DNA of 64,000 nt from Streptosporangium sp. NBC_01756 (GCF_035917975.1 NZ_CP109130.1:1178001-1242000); one strand, 5' to 3'; positions 9,885 to 19,214 are shown, numbered from the stretch's first letter. The notes: generated by a model not told the origin, from the sequence alone. Numbers and translations: made by a program.

Positions 9885-10384
9885 GGCTGCAGCCCCTTCA
9901 CGATCTCGTCGACGACCTCGTCGGGCTTGCGCTCGTCGGTCGCCACGGTGACCGTCGCCAGTCCCTCGTAGACCGGGCGGCGGGCGTCCATGAGCTTCTT
10001 GAGCTGGCTGCGCGGGTTCAGCACGAGCAACGGCCGGGCCGAGGCCAGGCCCACCCGCTGCACGGCCTGCGACAGACCGACCTCCAGGTAGACCACCGTG
10101 TGGCCGGCCAGCATCTCGCGGGTGATCTCGGACAGGACCGCACCGCCGCCGAGGGAGAGCACGCCCTCGTGCTCGGCCAGGGCATGCCGTACGGCCTCGG
10201 TCTCAAGCTCGCGGAAGCGCTCCTCGCCGTCCTCGACGAAGATGTCGCCGACCGGCTTGCCCGCCACGGCCTCCACGTCGGCGTCGGTGTCACGGAAGAC
10301 GGCTCCCAGCCGGTCGGCCAGCAGCCGGCCGACCGTCGACTTGCCCGATCCGGGCGGACCGATCAGAACTGCTCGGGGCCTCAC
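9881..10384 (-). CDS. aroK: Shikimate kinase
   Basis: This phosphorylates shikimate at O3. The 167-residue protein has the P-loop GPPGSGKST, the substrate-binding DTDADVE and GGGAVLS motifs, and the lid region with SARPLL. GTG at 10384 is chosen because it directly follows the strong ribosome site AAGAGGAGG and gives the normal family length. A longer open frame upstream runs into aroC and is not plausible. Confidence 0.95.
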   Translation of the reverse strand: MRPRAVLIGPPGSGKSTVGRLLADRLGAVFRDTDADVEAVAGKPVGDIFVEDGEERFRELETEAVRHALAEHEGVLSLGGGAVLSEITREMLAGHTVVYLEVGLSQAVQRVGLASARPLLVLNPRSQLKKLMDARRPVYEGLATVTVATDERKPDEVVDEIVKGLQP

Positions 10385-10410
10385 TGTGCCTCCTCTTGCG
10401 GCTCGCTCGC

Positions 10411-11589
10411 TCACTTGATCACCAAGGACGAAAGGTAGCCGGACAGGTTGCGGGCGACCTCCTCCACGGAGTCGCCACCGAACTTCTCGATCGCGGCGTC
10501 GGCGAGCACCAGCGCGACCATGGCCTCGGCGACGATGGCGGCGGCCGGGACCGCGCACACGTCGGAACGCTCGTGGTGGGCCTTGGCCGCCTCGCCGGTC
10601 AGCACGTCGATGGTGGCCAGCGCCCGCGGCACCGTGGAGATCGGTTTCATCGCGGCGCTGACCCGCAACGGCTCGCCGTTGGTCATGCCGCCCTCGACTC
10701 CGCCCGCCCGGTTGGTGATGCGGCGCACCCCGCCGGCGGTGTTCTCGATCTCGTCGTGGGCCCGGGAGCCGGGACGGCGTGCCGTCTCGAAACCGTCACC
10801 CACGGCGACGCCCTTGATCGCCTGAATGCCCATCAGGGCGGCGGCGAGGCGGCCGTCGAGACGACGGTCCCAGTGGGTGTAGCTGCCCAGGCCCGGCGGC
10901 AGGCCGTAGGCGATCACCTCGACGACACCGCCGAGGGTGTCGCCCTCCTTGTGGGCCTTGTCGATCTCGGCGACCATCGCGGCGCTGCCGGCCGGGTCGG
11001 CGCAGCGCACCGGGTCGGCGTCGACCGCGTCCATGTCGCGGGGACCGGGGACGACGCCCTGGGTGGTCTGCGCCTCCCCGATCGAGACGACGTGGCTGAC
11101 GATGTCGACGCCGAGCGCCTGTTTGAGGAAGTTCTTGGCGACCTGGCCGAGGGCGACGCGGGCGGCGGTCTCGCGGGCACTGGCCCGGTCGAGCACCGGG
11201 CGGGCGTCGTCGAAGCCGTACTTCTGCATACCGGCGAGGTCGGCGTGGCCGGGGCGGGGACGCGAGCGGGGCGCGTTGCGGGCCTGGCCCTCCAGCAGGG
11301 CGGGGTCCACCGGGTCGGCCGCCATGACGGTCTCCCATTTGGGCCACTCGGTGTTGCCGACGCGGATGGCGACGGGGCTGCCGAGCGTGCGGCCGTGCCG
11401 CACGCCGCCCACCACGTTCACCTCGTCCTGCTCGAACTTCATCCGAGCGCCGCGGCCGTAGCCCAGACGCCGCCTCGCCAGTGCTCGATCGATATCGGCC
11501 GTGGTCACCTCGACCCCGGCGGGCAGGCCCTCCAGGATCGCGACGAGTTCGGGGCCGTGGGACTCTCCGGCGGTCAACCAGCGCAACAT
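10411..11589 (-). CDS. aroC: Chorismate synthase
   Basis: This FMN-dependent enzyme makes chorismate from EPSP, the last shikimate step. The 392-residue sequence starts [16 protein letters not shown], has [15 protein letters not shown] and [11 protein letters not shown], and keeps the SAMKPI segment. It is the first gene of the operon aroC-aroK-aroB-aroQ-SGNH hydrolase. The shikimate dehydrogenase gene aroE, often upstream of this cluster in actinobacteria, is not present; a prepilin peptidase lies upstream instead. Confidence 0.96.
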   Translation of the reverse strand: MLRWLTAGESHGPELVAILEGLPAGVEVTTADIDRALARRRLGYGRGARMKFEQDEVNVVGGVRHGRTLGSPVAIRVGNTEWPKWETVMAADPVDPALLEGQARNAPRSRPRPGHADLAGMQKYGFDDARPVLDRASARETAARVALGQVAKNFLKQALGVDIVSHVVSIGEAQTTQGVVPGPRDMDAVDADPVRCADPAGSAAMVAEIDKAHKEGDTLGGVVEVIAYGLPPGLGSYTHWDRRLDGRLAAALMGIQAIKGVAVGDGFETARRPGSRAHDEIENTAGGVRRITNRAGGVEGGMTNGEPLRVSAAMKPISTVPRALATIDVLTGEAAKAHHERSDVCAVPAAAIVAEAMVALVLADAAIEKFGGDSVEEVARNLSGYLSSLVIK

Positions 11590-11926
11590 GATGACAAGTC
11601 TTCCATGTGCCGTCCACTGGAATGGCCCTCGCTCAACTGGTGAGACGTCAGTCCGCGGCCACGGTGGCCGCCTCCCGCCGGACCCCGGCGGACCTGCGCG
11701 GAAAGTCGAGGACGACCTCCGGTCGCTCGGCGGGGTGAGTGGTGCACAGCCTCCGAGCCGCTCGGCGAGGTCCTCGAACAGCGGGCCGAACCCGGTGATG
11801 GGGGCGTCTTCTTCTCCCCCGGCCCGCGTCTTCTCCCCCGGCCCGCGTCTTTCCCCGGGGCCCGCGTCTTTCCCCGGGGCCCGCGTCTTCCCCTTTCCCC
11901 GGGACCCGCGGACCGGCGGGCGGCTG
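11590..11926. other. Non-coding gap upstream of aroC
   Basis: A 337-bp stretch between the prepilin peptidase and aroC with no supported gene. It holds the presumed aroC promoter region and a 19-bp tandem repeat near the prepilin-peptidase end. Long open frames here lack ribosome sites and family resemblance. Confidence 0.7.
11821..11899. repeat. 19-bp tandem repeat, four copies
   Basis: Units begin at 11821, 11840, 11859 and 11878 with the core GGCCCGCGTCTT followed by a C/T-rich tail; copies two and three are identical. The array sits just downstream of the prepilin peptidase stop (minus strand). The length is not a multiple of three and the sequence is non-coding. Confidence 0.9.
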
Positions 11927-12775
11927 TCAGAGACCCGTGAGGATGGCCGCGAAGGTCCCCGCGACCATGAAGGGGCCGAAAGGGATCTCGCTCTTGCGGC
12001 CCGCCCGGCGCAGGATGACCAGCGCGACTCCGTAGAGGCCGCCCGCGACGAAGCCCAGGAAGGCTCCGGCGACCAGGGTGTCCCAGCCCAGCCAGCCGAG
12101 CGCGGTGCCCAGGGCCGCCGCCAGCTTGACGTCGCCCAGCCCCATGCCCGCCGGGTTGATCAGGAAGAGCACCAGGTAGAAGGCCGCCAGGGCGAGCCCG
12201 CCCAGCCCGGCCCGCAGGAGGTCGTCGAACCGTCCTTCCGGTAGAGCGGTCACCGTGAGCAGGGCGGCGGTCCCGAGGTAGGCGGCGAGGGTGAGCCGGT
12301 CGGGCAGCCGGTGGACGGCGGCGTCGACGAAGACCAGCGCGACGGCGACCACCGCCAGCCACCCGTAGGCGGCCAGTTCACCCGCCGACGCGGCATCCGG
12401 CAACAGCTCGGACGGCCACCCCGTCGTCGCGGCGCCCGGCCGGTGCGGCAGTACGGCGCGCAGGGCGAGGGCGGCCAGTGCCAGGGCCGTGACGACCTCC
12501 ACCGCCAGCGGCGGAGGACCGATCCGCCCGCGACAGCCGGGACAGCGCACAGCGGGCAGCGGGCCGGGCCACGCGGGGCGGCCCCGGCGTCCTCCCGGCG
12601 GACCGGCGCCCTCGACGTGCCCTCGGCGCGCCGCGGCGGGCCGCGGAATGCCGCAGCGCGGGCAGTCGGACCGGAGCGGCTCGCCCTCGGCCACCGAGTG
12701 CCGGATCACCAGGCCCCGCGTCCAGAGCCCGGCCACCAGGCCGGTGAGAGCCGCCAGAACCGGCAGGAGGATCAC
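11927..12775 (-). CDS. Type IV prepilin peptidase (A24 family)
   Basis: This 282-residue inner-membrane aspartic protease would cleave leader peptides of type IV pilin-like or Tad-type prepilins. The N-terminal part has two CxxC pairs (DCPRCG and RCPGCR), the zinc-binding loop of bifunctional PilD-type enzymes. The catalytic aspartates are in the [12 protein letters not shown] segment and in the [14 protein letters not shown] motif (GxGD). About seven membrane helices are predicted. No pilin, ATPase or secretin gene is nearby, so its substrates must lie elsewhere in the genome. Confidence 0.9.
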   Translation of the reverse strand: MILLPVLAALTGLVAGLWTRGLVIRHSVAEGEPLRSDCPRCGIPRPAAARRGHVEGAGPPGGRRGRPAWPGPLPAVRCPGCRGRIGPPPLAVEVVTALALAALALRAVLPHRPGAATTGWPSELLPDAASAGELAAYGWLAVVAVALVFVDAAVHRLPDRLTLAAYLGTAALLTVTALPEGRFDDLLRAGLGGLALAAFYLVLFLINPAGMGLGDVKLAAALGTALGWLGWDTLVAGAFLGFVAGGLYGVALVILRRAGRKSEIPFGPFMVAGTFAAILTGL

Positions 12776-12909
12776 CGGGCCTCCTTGGCCGGCGCCGGCC
12801 CAGCCGTCGCCGGGACGCCGTTCCCGCCTGCCCGCCCGGTGCGTTCGCCCACGGGCCGACCATAATCCGTACCGGGTCCCGGCGTCTCGGGGAAGGCGGA
12901 GCCGGGAGG

Positions 12910-13461
12910 TCAGCGCCGTCCGCGGAACGGCCAGCCGAATCGCCGCCGGGGGACGGGAGCGGGCTCTTCCATCCGTGCCACGGTGACCTCGGGTCCCAGC
13001 TGGTCGATGGTCCCCGACTCCACCGCGGCGAACGCCCGCAGGACGCTCCCCTCGATCACGAAGGGCACCGGACCCGCCACATCCACCACCACGGCCGCGG
13101 CGTCCTCGTGGACCGCCGCCTGGCAGACCTGGAGGGTGGTCGCCTGGATGGGACGGGCGTCGGGACGCCAGAGCCGCAGCGACTCGGCTCCGGTGAAGGC
13201 GAGCACCGCCTCACGCCCGTCGTTGCCGACGAGCTTCGGCAGGGCCATCTCGCTCTCCTTCTCCTGCCGCAGCCCGTGCGCCCCGACCTCCGACTCCGTC
13301 AGCAGGGCCACCACCGGGACGAGAAGCCGGGCGCCGCCCAGCGCGGTTATCACCGCACCGGCGTCCGCCGTACCGGCCGAGAAGGCCGCGAGCGCGGACG
13401 ACACGGAGGCGTCGGCGCTGCCGTCGTCGCCGGGGACCAGGGGCTGGGGAATGCTCGGCAC
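12910..13461 (-). CDS. SseB-like protein
   Basis: The 183-residue protein starts VPSIPQPLVPGDDGSAD and has the SseB-type core GARLLVPVVALLTE, VLAFTGAESLRLWRPDARP and AAAVVVDVAGPVPFVIEG. SseB-family proteins in actinobacteria are cytoplasmic and have no firmly assigned function. GTG at 13461 gives the usual N-terminus. The C-terminal end is basic (RRRFGWPFRGRR). It is transcribed toward the prepilin peptidase with a 134-bp gap. Confidence 0.8.
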   Translation of the reverse strand: MPSIPQPLVPGDDGSADASVSSALAAFSAGTADAGAVITALGGARLLVPVVALLTESEVGAHGLRQEKESEMALPKLVGNDGREAVLAFTGAESLRLWRPDARPIQATTLQVCQAAVHEDAAAVVVDVAGPVPFVIEGSVLRAFAAVESGTIDQLGPEVTVARMEEPAPVPRRRFGWPFRGRR

Positions 13462-13582
13462 AGATCCGGAGCCTACCCGCGGCCGGCGGGAGAGGAGGAA
13501 CTCCGGGGCCGGAAGACCCCGGTGACAGGTGCGGTCCGCCGGGCCGTCGCGGCGTCGTCCCCCGCCGCGTCCGCGGGTGCCT

Positions 13583-13628
13583 TCCCACGCGGTACGGCCG
13601 CGCGAGGGCGGGGCCGTACCGCGTGGGA
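13583..13628 (-). terminator. Strong hairpin terminator of the amidohydrolase gene
   Basis: The arms TCCCACGCGGTACGGCC and GGCCGTACCGCGTGGGA are perfect complements (17 bp) around a 12-nt loop. The hairpin lies 7 bp beyond the stop of the minus-strand amidohydrolase gene and is the clear end of its transcript. Confidence 0.85.
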
Positions 13629-13634
13629 CACGGA

Positions 13635-14726
13635 TCAGCCGAGGTCGGCGATGGCGGCCACCGGGCCGCCGCCGCTGGGACCCTGGTGGACCGCGGCGAC
13701 CGAGACGAAGACGGCGGGGTCGCCGGTGACGCTGGCCGCGACCCCGCCGACGGTGGCCTTGATCTGGCGGTGCCAGTGCACGTCGGAGTCGTCGAGCATG
13801 ATGTTGCGGCGTCCCCGGACGCTGCCCGACGGGTCGGCCTCGCACTTCATGAAGACGTTGACCAGCCTGTCGCCCAGGTCGGACGGGTGGGGCCGGTCGG
13901 GCAGGTCGATGCCGCTGGAGCGGATGGCCTCCCAGATGCCGTCGGCGTCCAGCGCGTCCTTCATGACCGAGTGACCGATCCGGTACCGGCCGCCGATGCC
14001 GCGCACGTTGCCGACCACCACGATCTGTGCGCGGTCCAGCTCGACGCCCGAGGAGCAGGACGCGACGGAGGAGTACAGCGACAGGTCGCGGTGGATCTGC
14101 TCGGCGGTGGGCATCTCGATCTCGCCGAGCGCGACCGCGACCCCGAGCGCGGTGGTGGAGTTGGAGATGTCCATGGACGGGCCGGTGTCCTCGATGACCA
14201 CGTCCTTGCCCCGGGACTTGGCGTCGTTGATGGTGGCCAGGGTGAGCAGGGGCGTCTTGGTCTGGACGTAGTGGACGTCGGCGGGGTCGTCGATCCCAGC
14301 GATCTTCATGGCTTCCCGGACGCCGGCGGCGACCTTCTCCACCATGGCGGGACGGCCGATGTCCTCGGGCAGGATGACGTCGCTCATCGCGATGCCGACG
14401 CTGACCCGCGGCTCGTCACCCGGCTCGGCGTCCGCCGTGGTGGCGAAGATCGTCGCGTGCGGGCTCAGCACGCCGTCGGTGCCGCCGGACCACACCAGCG
14501 GCACGCTCTCAGGAGACGGATGCCCCTTGGCGGCGAGCACCTCGCGGAAGGCCCGGTCGGCCAGGATGCGGGTGTAGTCGTTCACCCCGCCGTTGCCCTC
14601 GGTCTTGCCGATCACCGCGAGCACCCGGTGAGCCTCGATCACCCCGTCCTCGATGAGCCTGGTCAGTCCGGAGGCGTCGGTCACGCTCTCGATGGCCACC
14701 TTGCGCACTTCAATCGGTTCCGGCAT
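13635..14726 (-). CDS. Cyanuric acid hydrolase / barbiturase family ring-opening amidohydrolase
   Basis: The family opens cyclic amide rings (cyanuric acid to biuret, barbiturate to ureidomalonate) with a three-fold fold built of Ser-Lys pairs. The three conserved Lys contexts are [23 protein letters not shown] and RQIKATVGG. The three Ser contexts are [28 protein letters not shown] and [13 protein letters not shown]. At 363 residues it is the normal size. ATG at 14726 is preferred over GTG at 14735 because GGAAGG lies at ideal spacing. It is monocistronic with its own terminator. Which ring it opens cannot be read from the sequence; barbiturase is more usual in actinobacteria. Confidence 0.9.
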   Translation of the reverse strand: MPEPIEVRKVAIESVTDASGLTRLIEDGVIEAHRVLAVIGKTEGNGGVNDYTRILADRAFREVLAAKGHPSPESVPLVWSGGTDGVLSPHATIFATTADAEPGDEPRVSVGIAMSDVILPEDIGRPAMVEKVAAGVREAMKIAGIDDPADVHYVQTKTPLLTLATINDAKSRGKDVVIEDTGPSMDISNSTTALGVAVALGEIEMPTAEQIHRDLSLYSSVASCSSGVELDRAQIVVVGNVRGIGGRYRIGHSVMKDALDADGIWEAIRSSGIDLPDRPHPSDLGDRLVNVFMKCEADPSGSVRGRRNIMLDDSDVHWHRQIKATVGGVAASVTGDPAVFVSVAAVHQGPSGGGPVAAIADLG

Positions 14727-15217
14727 CCCTGCCACCTTCCCATCGGGTCGTCTTCACTTTCGTACCGCGGTGCCCGCCTGCCCGGTGACCGCAGCCTCGC
14801 GTGTCCTACGGAGAAGTGGTCACCGCCCGGTCGCCGTCCCGCCCGGCGGAACAGAGCGCGCCCCGGCCCTCGGTCCATGCTCCCCCGGCGAAGAAGCGGG
14901 CGGCGGGCAACACGCGCGGCCCGGCCACGGGGACGGGGACGGTGACGGGGACGGGGACGGCCGAGCCGGACGCGATCGGTGTGCGTTCATCCACACGGCG
15001 ACGCTAACGGCCGGTACGGACCCGCTCATGGGCACTCCTTGCCCAAGGCGGAGCCGTTCTTCGACAGAACTCACCGGCTTGACGGCGGCTAGGTTCCCGG
15101 CGATCAAGATTGGCAGGGACGCGGCGATCACACCGAACACAGCTTGGCGGAGGTCCCCGTCCGGTATTTTGCCCCGGGCGCACCCTCCTTTCACCGGCGC
15201 GGGAACACAGGCCGATG
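14727..15217. other. Non-coding divergent region
   Basis: About 490 bp between the divergently transcribed amidohydrolase and metal-exporter genes, followed by the exporter promoter at 15218-15270. It holds a 6-bp repeat and no convincing gene. Open frames across 14800-15000 lack ribosome sites and consist of low-complexity Gly/Asp or Pro/Val repeats. Confidence 0.7.
14929..14958. repeat. 6-bp tandem repeat, five copies
   Basis: The unit GGGGAC is repeated five times with one variant copy (GGTGAC). It lies in the non-coding region between two divergent genes. Confidence 0.9.
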
Positions 15218-15270
15218 TTGCCCTGTTAGGCTTACCTTGCTTAACATCTGAGCAACTGTTCAAGTGTTAA
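15218..15270 (+). promoter_or_regulatory. CDF exporter promoter with ArsR/SmtB-like operator
   Basis: A sigma-70-like pair TTGCCC (15218-15223) and TTAACA (15241-15246) is separated by 17 bp. A 30-bp imperfect palindrome at 15241-15270 overlaps the -10 element. Its left half is TTAACATCTGAGCAA and its right half is CTGTTCAAGTGTTAA; 11 of 15 pairs match. The TGAnCA/TGTTCA core with AACA/TGTT flanks matches the 12-2-12 operators of ArsR/SmtB metal sensors. Repressor binding here would block the promoter until Zn, Cd or a similar ion releases it. No arsR-type gene is in the window. Confidence 0.7.
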
Positions 15271-15286
15271 CGGGACGGATCTTACG

Positions 15287-16270
15287 ATGGGGCATGGACA
15301 CGGGCACGGACACGGTGCGGACTCCGACCGCCGCTACCTGAGGGCGGCACTTGTCCTGCTGGTCGTCTTCATGGCGGCCGAGGTCGTCGTCGGCATCGTG
15401 GCCAACTCCATCGCGCTGATCTCCGACGCCGGGCACATGCTCACCGACGCCGCCTCCATCGCGCTCGCCCTGATGGCCATGACCATGGCCGCCCGCCCCG
15501 CCCGCGGGGCCTACACCTTCGGCTGGAAACGCGCCGAAATCCTGTCGGCCGCCGTCAACGGCCTGACGTTCGTGCTGCTCGTCGCCTACTTCGTCTACGA
15601 AGGCGTGCGACGGCTCATCGAGCCGCCCGAGGTCAAGGGCCTGCTGGTGCTGGGTACGGCCCTGGTCGGCATCGCGGTCAACGCGGCCGCCGCCTGGCTC
15701 ATCGCCCGAGCCGACCGGAACAGCCTCAACGTGGAGGGCGCGTTCCAGCACATCCTCAACGACATGTACGCCTTCATCGCCACCGCGATCGCGGGCGCGG
15801 TCGTCTGGCTCACCGGCTGGGGCCGGGCTGACGCGATCGCCGCCCTGGTCGTCGCGGCCCTGATGGCCAGGTCCGCCTACGGCCTGCTGCGTGACGCCGG
15901 GCGCATCCTGTTCGAGGCGGCGCCCCCCGGGCTGCATCCCGCCGAGGTGAGCGAGGCGATCGCCGCCCACACCGACGTCACCGGGGTGGAGGATCTGCAC
16001 GTGTGGACGGTGACCAGTGGCTTCCCCGCGCTGTCCGCGCACGTGATCGTCAGGACCGGCGGCGACTGCCACCGGATCCGGCGGGAGCTCGCCGAGCTGC
16101 TGCACGAGCGGTTCCACATCGACCACACCACCCTGCAGGTGGATCACGTGCCGGGTACGGCCTGCCGGATCCTCAAGGCCGCGGAGCGTCCTGCCTCCGG
16201 TCCGCCCCCGGCCCGCATCGCCTCCGGGATCGGCCGCCTGCCGGGAGGACACTCCCTGGACCGTTCGTGA
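15287..16270 (+). CDS. Cation diffusion facilitator (Zn/Cd-type exporter)
   Basis: This 327-residue protein has six membrane helices and a His-rich N-terminus (GHGHGHGHG). The transport-site motifs of zinc-type CDF proteins are present: HMLTD in helix 2 (His50, Asp54, with Asp47 just before) and HILND in helix 5 (His155, Asp159). A cytoplasmic domain follows, with VEDLHVWTVTSG and a metal-binding-style His-rich end (ERFHIDHTTLQVDH). The two His/Asp pairs favour Zn2+ or Cd2+ over Mn2+ or Fe2+. It would export the metal using H+. It is preceded by an operator that suggests metal induction. Confidence 0.93.
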   Translation: MGHGHGHGHGADSDRRYLRAALVLLVVFMAAEVVVGIVANSIALISDAGHMLTDAASIALALMAMTMAARPARGAYTFGWKRAEILSAAVNGLTFVLLVAYFVYEGVRRLIEPPEVKGLLVLGTALVGIAVNAAAAWLIARADRNSLNVEGAFQHILNDMYAFIATAIAGAVVWLTGWGRADAIAALVVAALMARSAYGLLRDAGRILFEAAPPGLHPAEVSEAIAAHTDVTGVEDLHVWTVTSGFPALSAHVIVRTGGDCHRIRRELAELLHERFHIDHTTLQVDHVPGTACRILKAAERPASGPPPARIASGIGRLPGGHSLDRS

Positions 16271-16303
16271 GGCGGCCGCCTCCTCCGGCGGCGCACGGGT
16301 GGA

Positions 16304-16864
16304 TCACGCCCCGAGGCAGGCCTCGAAGACCACGGTGAGCCGCCGGACGACGCCCTCGCGGTCGGGAACGTCGATCGTGTCGGGGTCGTACAGCCGGCTC
16401 AGCGTGGCCGCCCCGGCGATGAGCGCGGTGGCGACCGTCGCCCGGAAGGACGCTTCGGGGCCCGGCAGCCGGGCGGCCAGCGGTTCCAGGATCGCCGACC
16501 TGACCCGGTCGCGGATGATCTCGTGGATCTCCGAACAGGAGGACGACCTGACGAGCGCCGCCATCACCGGACTCCCCTGCTCCGACCTGAGCCGCTCGGC
16601 GACGTACTCCGCCAGGCGGCGGGGCATCTCCTCCTCGGGGACCTCCAGCGCACCCGGGAAGCGCCCCTGCATCGCGAGCACCTCGGCGAACAGCTCCCGT
16701 TTGGTGCCGAAGTAGCGGTTGATCAGCGCGATGTTGGCGTCCGCCTCCGCGGCGATCAAGCGCATCGTCACCTCGTCGTAGCCGAATTCGGCGAACAACC
16801 GGCGGGCGGCGTCGAGGATGCGGCGCCGGGTCCCTTCCCGGTCGCGGTGCCGTGTCTCGTCCAC
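16304..16864 (-). CDS. TetR-family transcriptional repressor
   Basis: The 186-residue protein has the typical N-terminal helix-turn-helix RRRILDAARRLFAEFGYDEVTMRLIAAEADANIALINRYFGTKRELF, split here only by residue order, and a helical ligand domain. The GTG start at 16864 follows AGGGTGGAAAG. It is divergent from a drug-type MFS exporter with an 81-bp gap containing a dyad, the standard arrangement for a local repressor of the exporter. The ligand is unknown. Confidence 0.9.
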   Translation of the reverse strand: MDETRHRDREGTRRRILDAARRLFAEFGYDEVTMRLIAAEADANIALINRYFGTKRELFAEVLAMQGRFPGALEVPEEEMPRRLAEYVAERLRSEQGSPVMAALVRSSSCSEIHEIIRDRVRSAILEPLAARLPGPEASFRATVATALIAGAATLSRLYDPDTIDVPDREGVVRRLTVVFEACLGA

Positions 16865-16883
16865 CTTTCCACCCTTTCAAGAT

Positions 16884-16929
16884 TTGACCGGTAAACAAGC
16901 GTCTACTAACTTCATATGTATCGTACATA
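16884..16929 (+). promoter_or_regulatory. MFS exporter promoter with probable TetR operator
   Basis: TTGACC (16884-16889) and TAACTT (16907-16912), spaced 17 bp, form a good sigma-70-type promoter. Directly downstream, TATGTA-TCG-TACATA at 16915-16929 is a perfect 6-3-6 inverted repeat covering the expected transcription start. Between a TetR gene and its divergent exporter this is the obvious operator. Confidence 0.72.
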
Positions 16930-16945
16930 CATTGGGGGATGGTTC

Positions 16946-18523
16946 ATGCTGACCGAACAACAGGCCCAGGCCGAGGCTGCACCACGCATGACGCACAAGC
17001 AGGTGCTGGAAATCCTGGTCGGTCTGATGCTCGCCATGTTGACGTCGATGATCTCGACGTCGGTGGTGGGAACCGCGCTGCCGACGATCGTGGGCACGCT
17101 CGGCGGTCAGGACCAGCTCGCCTGGGTGGCCAGCGCGACCCTGCTCACCATGACGGCCTCCACGCCGCTCTGGGGAAAACTGTCGGACCTGTACGGCCGC
17201 AAGCTCATGTTCCAGGCCGCCCTGGTGATCTTCCTCCTCGCCTCCGTGGCCGCAGGCTTCTCCCAGAACATGGGACAGCTCATCGCGGCCAGGGCCGTAC
17301 AGGGCATCGGCGCCGGCGGCCTCGCCGCGCTGCCGCAGATCATCCTGGGTGACGTGGTCGAGCCCCGTGAGCGCGGGCGCTACTCCGGTTACATCGGCGC
17401 GGTCTTCGGCGTCTCCACCGTGGCCGGGCCGCTGCTCGGCGGGTTCATCGTGGACAACATGTCCTGGCGCTGGACGTTCTGGATCTGCGTGCCGCTGGCC
17501 GTGATCGCGTTCGTCGTCATCCAGAAGGTGCTCAAGCTGCCGCTCGTCCGCCGCGACACCAAGGTCGACTGGTGGGGCGCCACCTTCATCACCGGCGGCA
17601 CCACCGCGCTGATGCTGATGCTCTCCCTCGGCGGCCAGGAGTTCGACTGGAACTCCGGGTGGACCTACGGCCTGGGCGCGCTGAGCCTGGTGCTGTTCGG
17701 CCTCGCCGTCGTCGCCGAGCGCCGGGCCGCCGACCCGATCCTGCCGCCGCGCCTGTTCCGCAACCACACCGTCGTGCTCAGCAGCCTCGCGTCCCTGCTG
17801 GTCGGCGCCGCGATGTTCGGCGCGCTGATGTTCCTCCCGCAGTATCTGCAGATCGTCAAGGCCATGAGCCCCACCGGCTCCGGCCTGATGACGCTGCCCA
17901 TGGTGCTCGGCCTGCTCACCTCCTCGATCCTGGTCGGCCGGTTCGTCACCAGGACCGGCCGGTGGAAGATCTTCCCCGTCGCGGGCATGCTGCTGGTCGC
18001 GCTCGGCCTGTTCCTGCTCTCCCGGCTGCACGTCGACACGTCGCTGGTGATCGTCGGTGTCGACATCGCGGTGCTGGGCATCGGCCTCGGCGCGTCCATG
18101 CAGATCCTGATCCTGGCCGCGCAGAACGCCGTGACCCGCGGCGACATGGCCTCCACCACCTCCGGTGTGGCCTTCTTCCGCTCCCTGGGCGGCGCGGTCG
18201 GCGTGGCGGCCTTCGGCGCCATCCTGACCAACCGGCTCAGCGCGGAGCTGATCGCCCTGGCCAAGGCCGCGCACCTGCCCCTGACCGGCGGCGCGATGCC
18301 CAACCTCGGCTCCCCGGCTGCCATCCACCAGTTGCCCGCCCCGGTACTGGAGGTGATCCTGGAGGCCTTCACCCGGGCCATCCACATGGTCTTCCTGGTG
18401 GGCGTGCCCATCGCCGTCCTGGCCGCGGTGGCCGCCCTGATGCTGAAGGAGATCCCGCTCCGCTCGGCCCAACCCTCCCCGGCCACCGCCGACCCGACCG
18501 CTCCCCCGGTGCCGGCCAAGTAG
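16946..18523 (+). CDS. MFS multidrug exporter, DHA2 (EmrB/QacA) family
   Basis: This protein has about 525 residues with 14 predicted helices. Family motifs are visible: TALPTIVGTLGG in helix 1, WGKLSDLYGRKLMFQ (motif A) and ARAVQGIGAGGLAALPQIILGD (motifs B and C), shown here as continuous only in description. It would use H+ to expel hydrophobic drugs. ATG at 16946 has GGGGGA at good spacing; the ATG at 16916 lies inside the operator and has no ribosome site. It is controlled most likely by the divergent TetR gene. Confidence 0.92.
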   Translation: MLTEQQAQAEAAPRMTHKQVLEILVGLMLAMLTSMISTSVVGTALPTIVGTLGGQDQLAWVASATLLTMTASTPLWGKLSDLYGRKLMFQAALVIFLLASVAAGFSQNMGQLIAARAVQGIGAGGLAALPQIILGDVVEPRERGRYSGYIGAVFGVSTVAGPLLGGFIVDNMSWRWTFWICVPLAVIAFVVIQKVLKLPLVRRDTKVDWWGATFITGGTTALMLMLSLGGQEFDWNSGWTYGLGALSLVLFGLAVVAERRAADPILPPRLFRNHTVVLSSLASLLVGAAMFGALMFLPQYLQIVKAMSPTGSGLMTLPMVLGLLTSSILVGRFVTRTGRWKIFPVAGMLLVALGLFLLSRLHVDTSLVIVGVDIAVLGIGLGASMQILILAAQNAVTRGDMASTTSGVAFFRSLGGAVGVAAFGAILTNRLSAELIALAKAAHLPLTGGAMPNLGSPAAIHQLPAPVLEVILEAFTRAIHMVFLVGVPIAVLAAVAALMLKEIPLRSAQPSPATADPTAPPVPAK

Positions 18524-18617
18524 GCACTCCTCGCACGTGCCCGGGCCCGGTCCTCTCCACCGGTCCCGGGCACCCTCATGCGGACCCTCGTACGGCTCGG
18601 CCACCGGGGGAAGCCGC

Positions 18618-18669
18618 TGTGACGGAGAAGGGCGGGCGCTCAGCCGAGCGCCCGCCCTTCTCCGTCACA
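18618..18669. terminator. Very strong bidirectional terminator
   Basis: A perfect 23-bp stem (18618-18640 paired with 18647-18669) with a 6-nt loop CAGCCG. It lies between the convergent MFS and ahpD genes. The arms include GGAGAAGGGCGGGCGCT and its exact complement. It is the strongest hairpin in the window. Confidence 0.92.
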
Positions 18670-18677
18670 GGAGGGGA

Positions 18678-19214
18678 TCAGACCGAGGACATGACCGCCT
18701 CGGACTCCAGGGTGGCCGCCACGGCGTTGACCGTCGCGGCGATCCGGAGAGCCTCCTGGACCTGCTCACGGGATACGCCCGACTGCCGCAGCACCTGCTC
18801 GTGGGACTCAAGGCAGCGGCCGCAGCCGTTGATCGCGGACACCGCGAGGCACCAGAGCTCGAAGTCGGCCTTGTCGACGCCCGGGTTGCCGATGAGCGTC
18901 ATGCGGAGCTTGGCCGGCATGGTGGAGTACGTCTCGTCGCCGATCAGGTGGACCGACCGGTAGTAGACGTTGTTCATCGCCATGATCGCCGCCGCGCCCT
19001 TGGCGGCCGTGAACGCCTCGTCCGAGAGGTTGCCGGCGGCCTCGGCGGCGACTTCGGCGATCACTCGCGGAGACCTGGTCGCCACCGCGCAGGCGAGCAG
19101 CGTCCCCCAGAGCTGCTGCTCGCCCAGCGAGGAGGTGGTGACCAGTGATCCCAGATTGAGCTTGATGTCCTTCGCGAAGCCGGGCAGGGCGCCCTTGAGG
19201 TTGTCGATCGACAT
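18678..19214 (-). CDS. ahpD: Alkyl hydroperoxidase AhpD
   Basis: This 178-residue protein has the active-site motif [13 protein letters not shown], with Cys131 and Cys134 as the redox pair and His138 as the proton relay; Glu119 is also conserved. AhpD reduces oxidised AhpC via lipoamide partners in actinobacteria. Its ATG overlaps the ahpC stop by one base (TGATG), so the two are translationally coupled. Confidence 0.95.
   Translation of the reverse strand: MSIDNLKGALPGFAKDIKLNLGSLVTTSSLGEQQLWGTLLACAVATRSPRVIAEVAAEAAGNLSDEAFTAAKGAAAIMAMNNVYYRSVHLIGDETYSTMPAKLRMTLIGNPGVDKADFELWCLAVSAINGCGRCLESHEQVLRQSGVSREQVQEALRIAATVNAVAATLESEAVMSSV

Noticed and set aside
16269-16282. GAGGCGGCCGCCTC palindrome as a terminator between cdf and tetR
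   Set aside because: It is a loop-less palindrome overlapping the cdf stop; it may contribute but does not form a clear hairpin.
16877-18604. A long minus-strand frame opposite the MFS exporter
   Set aside because: It is rich in Gly, Gln, His and Arg without any motif; the plus strand encodes clear MFS motifs.
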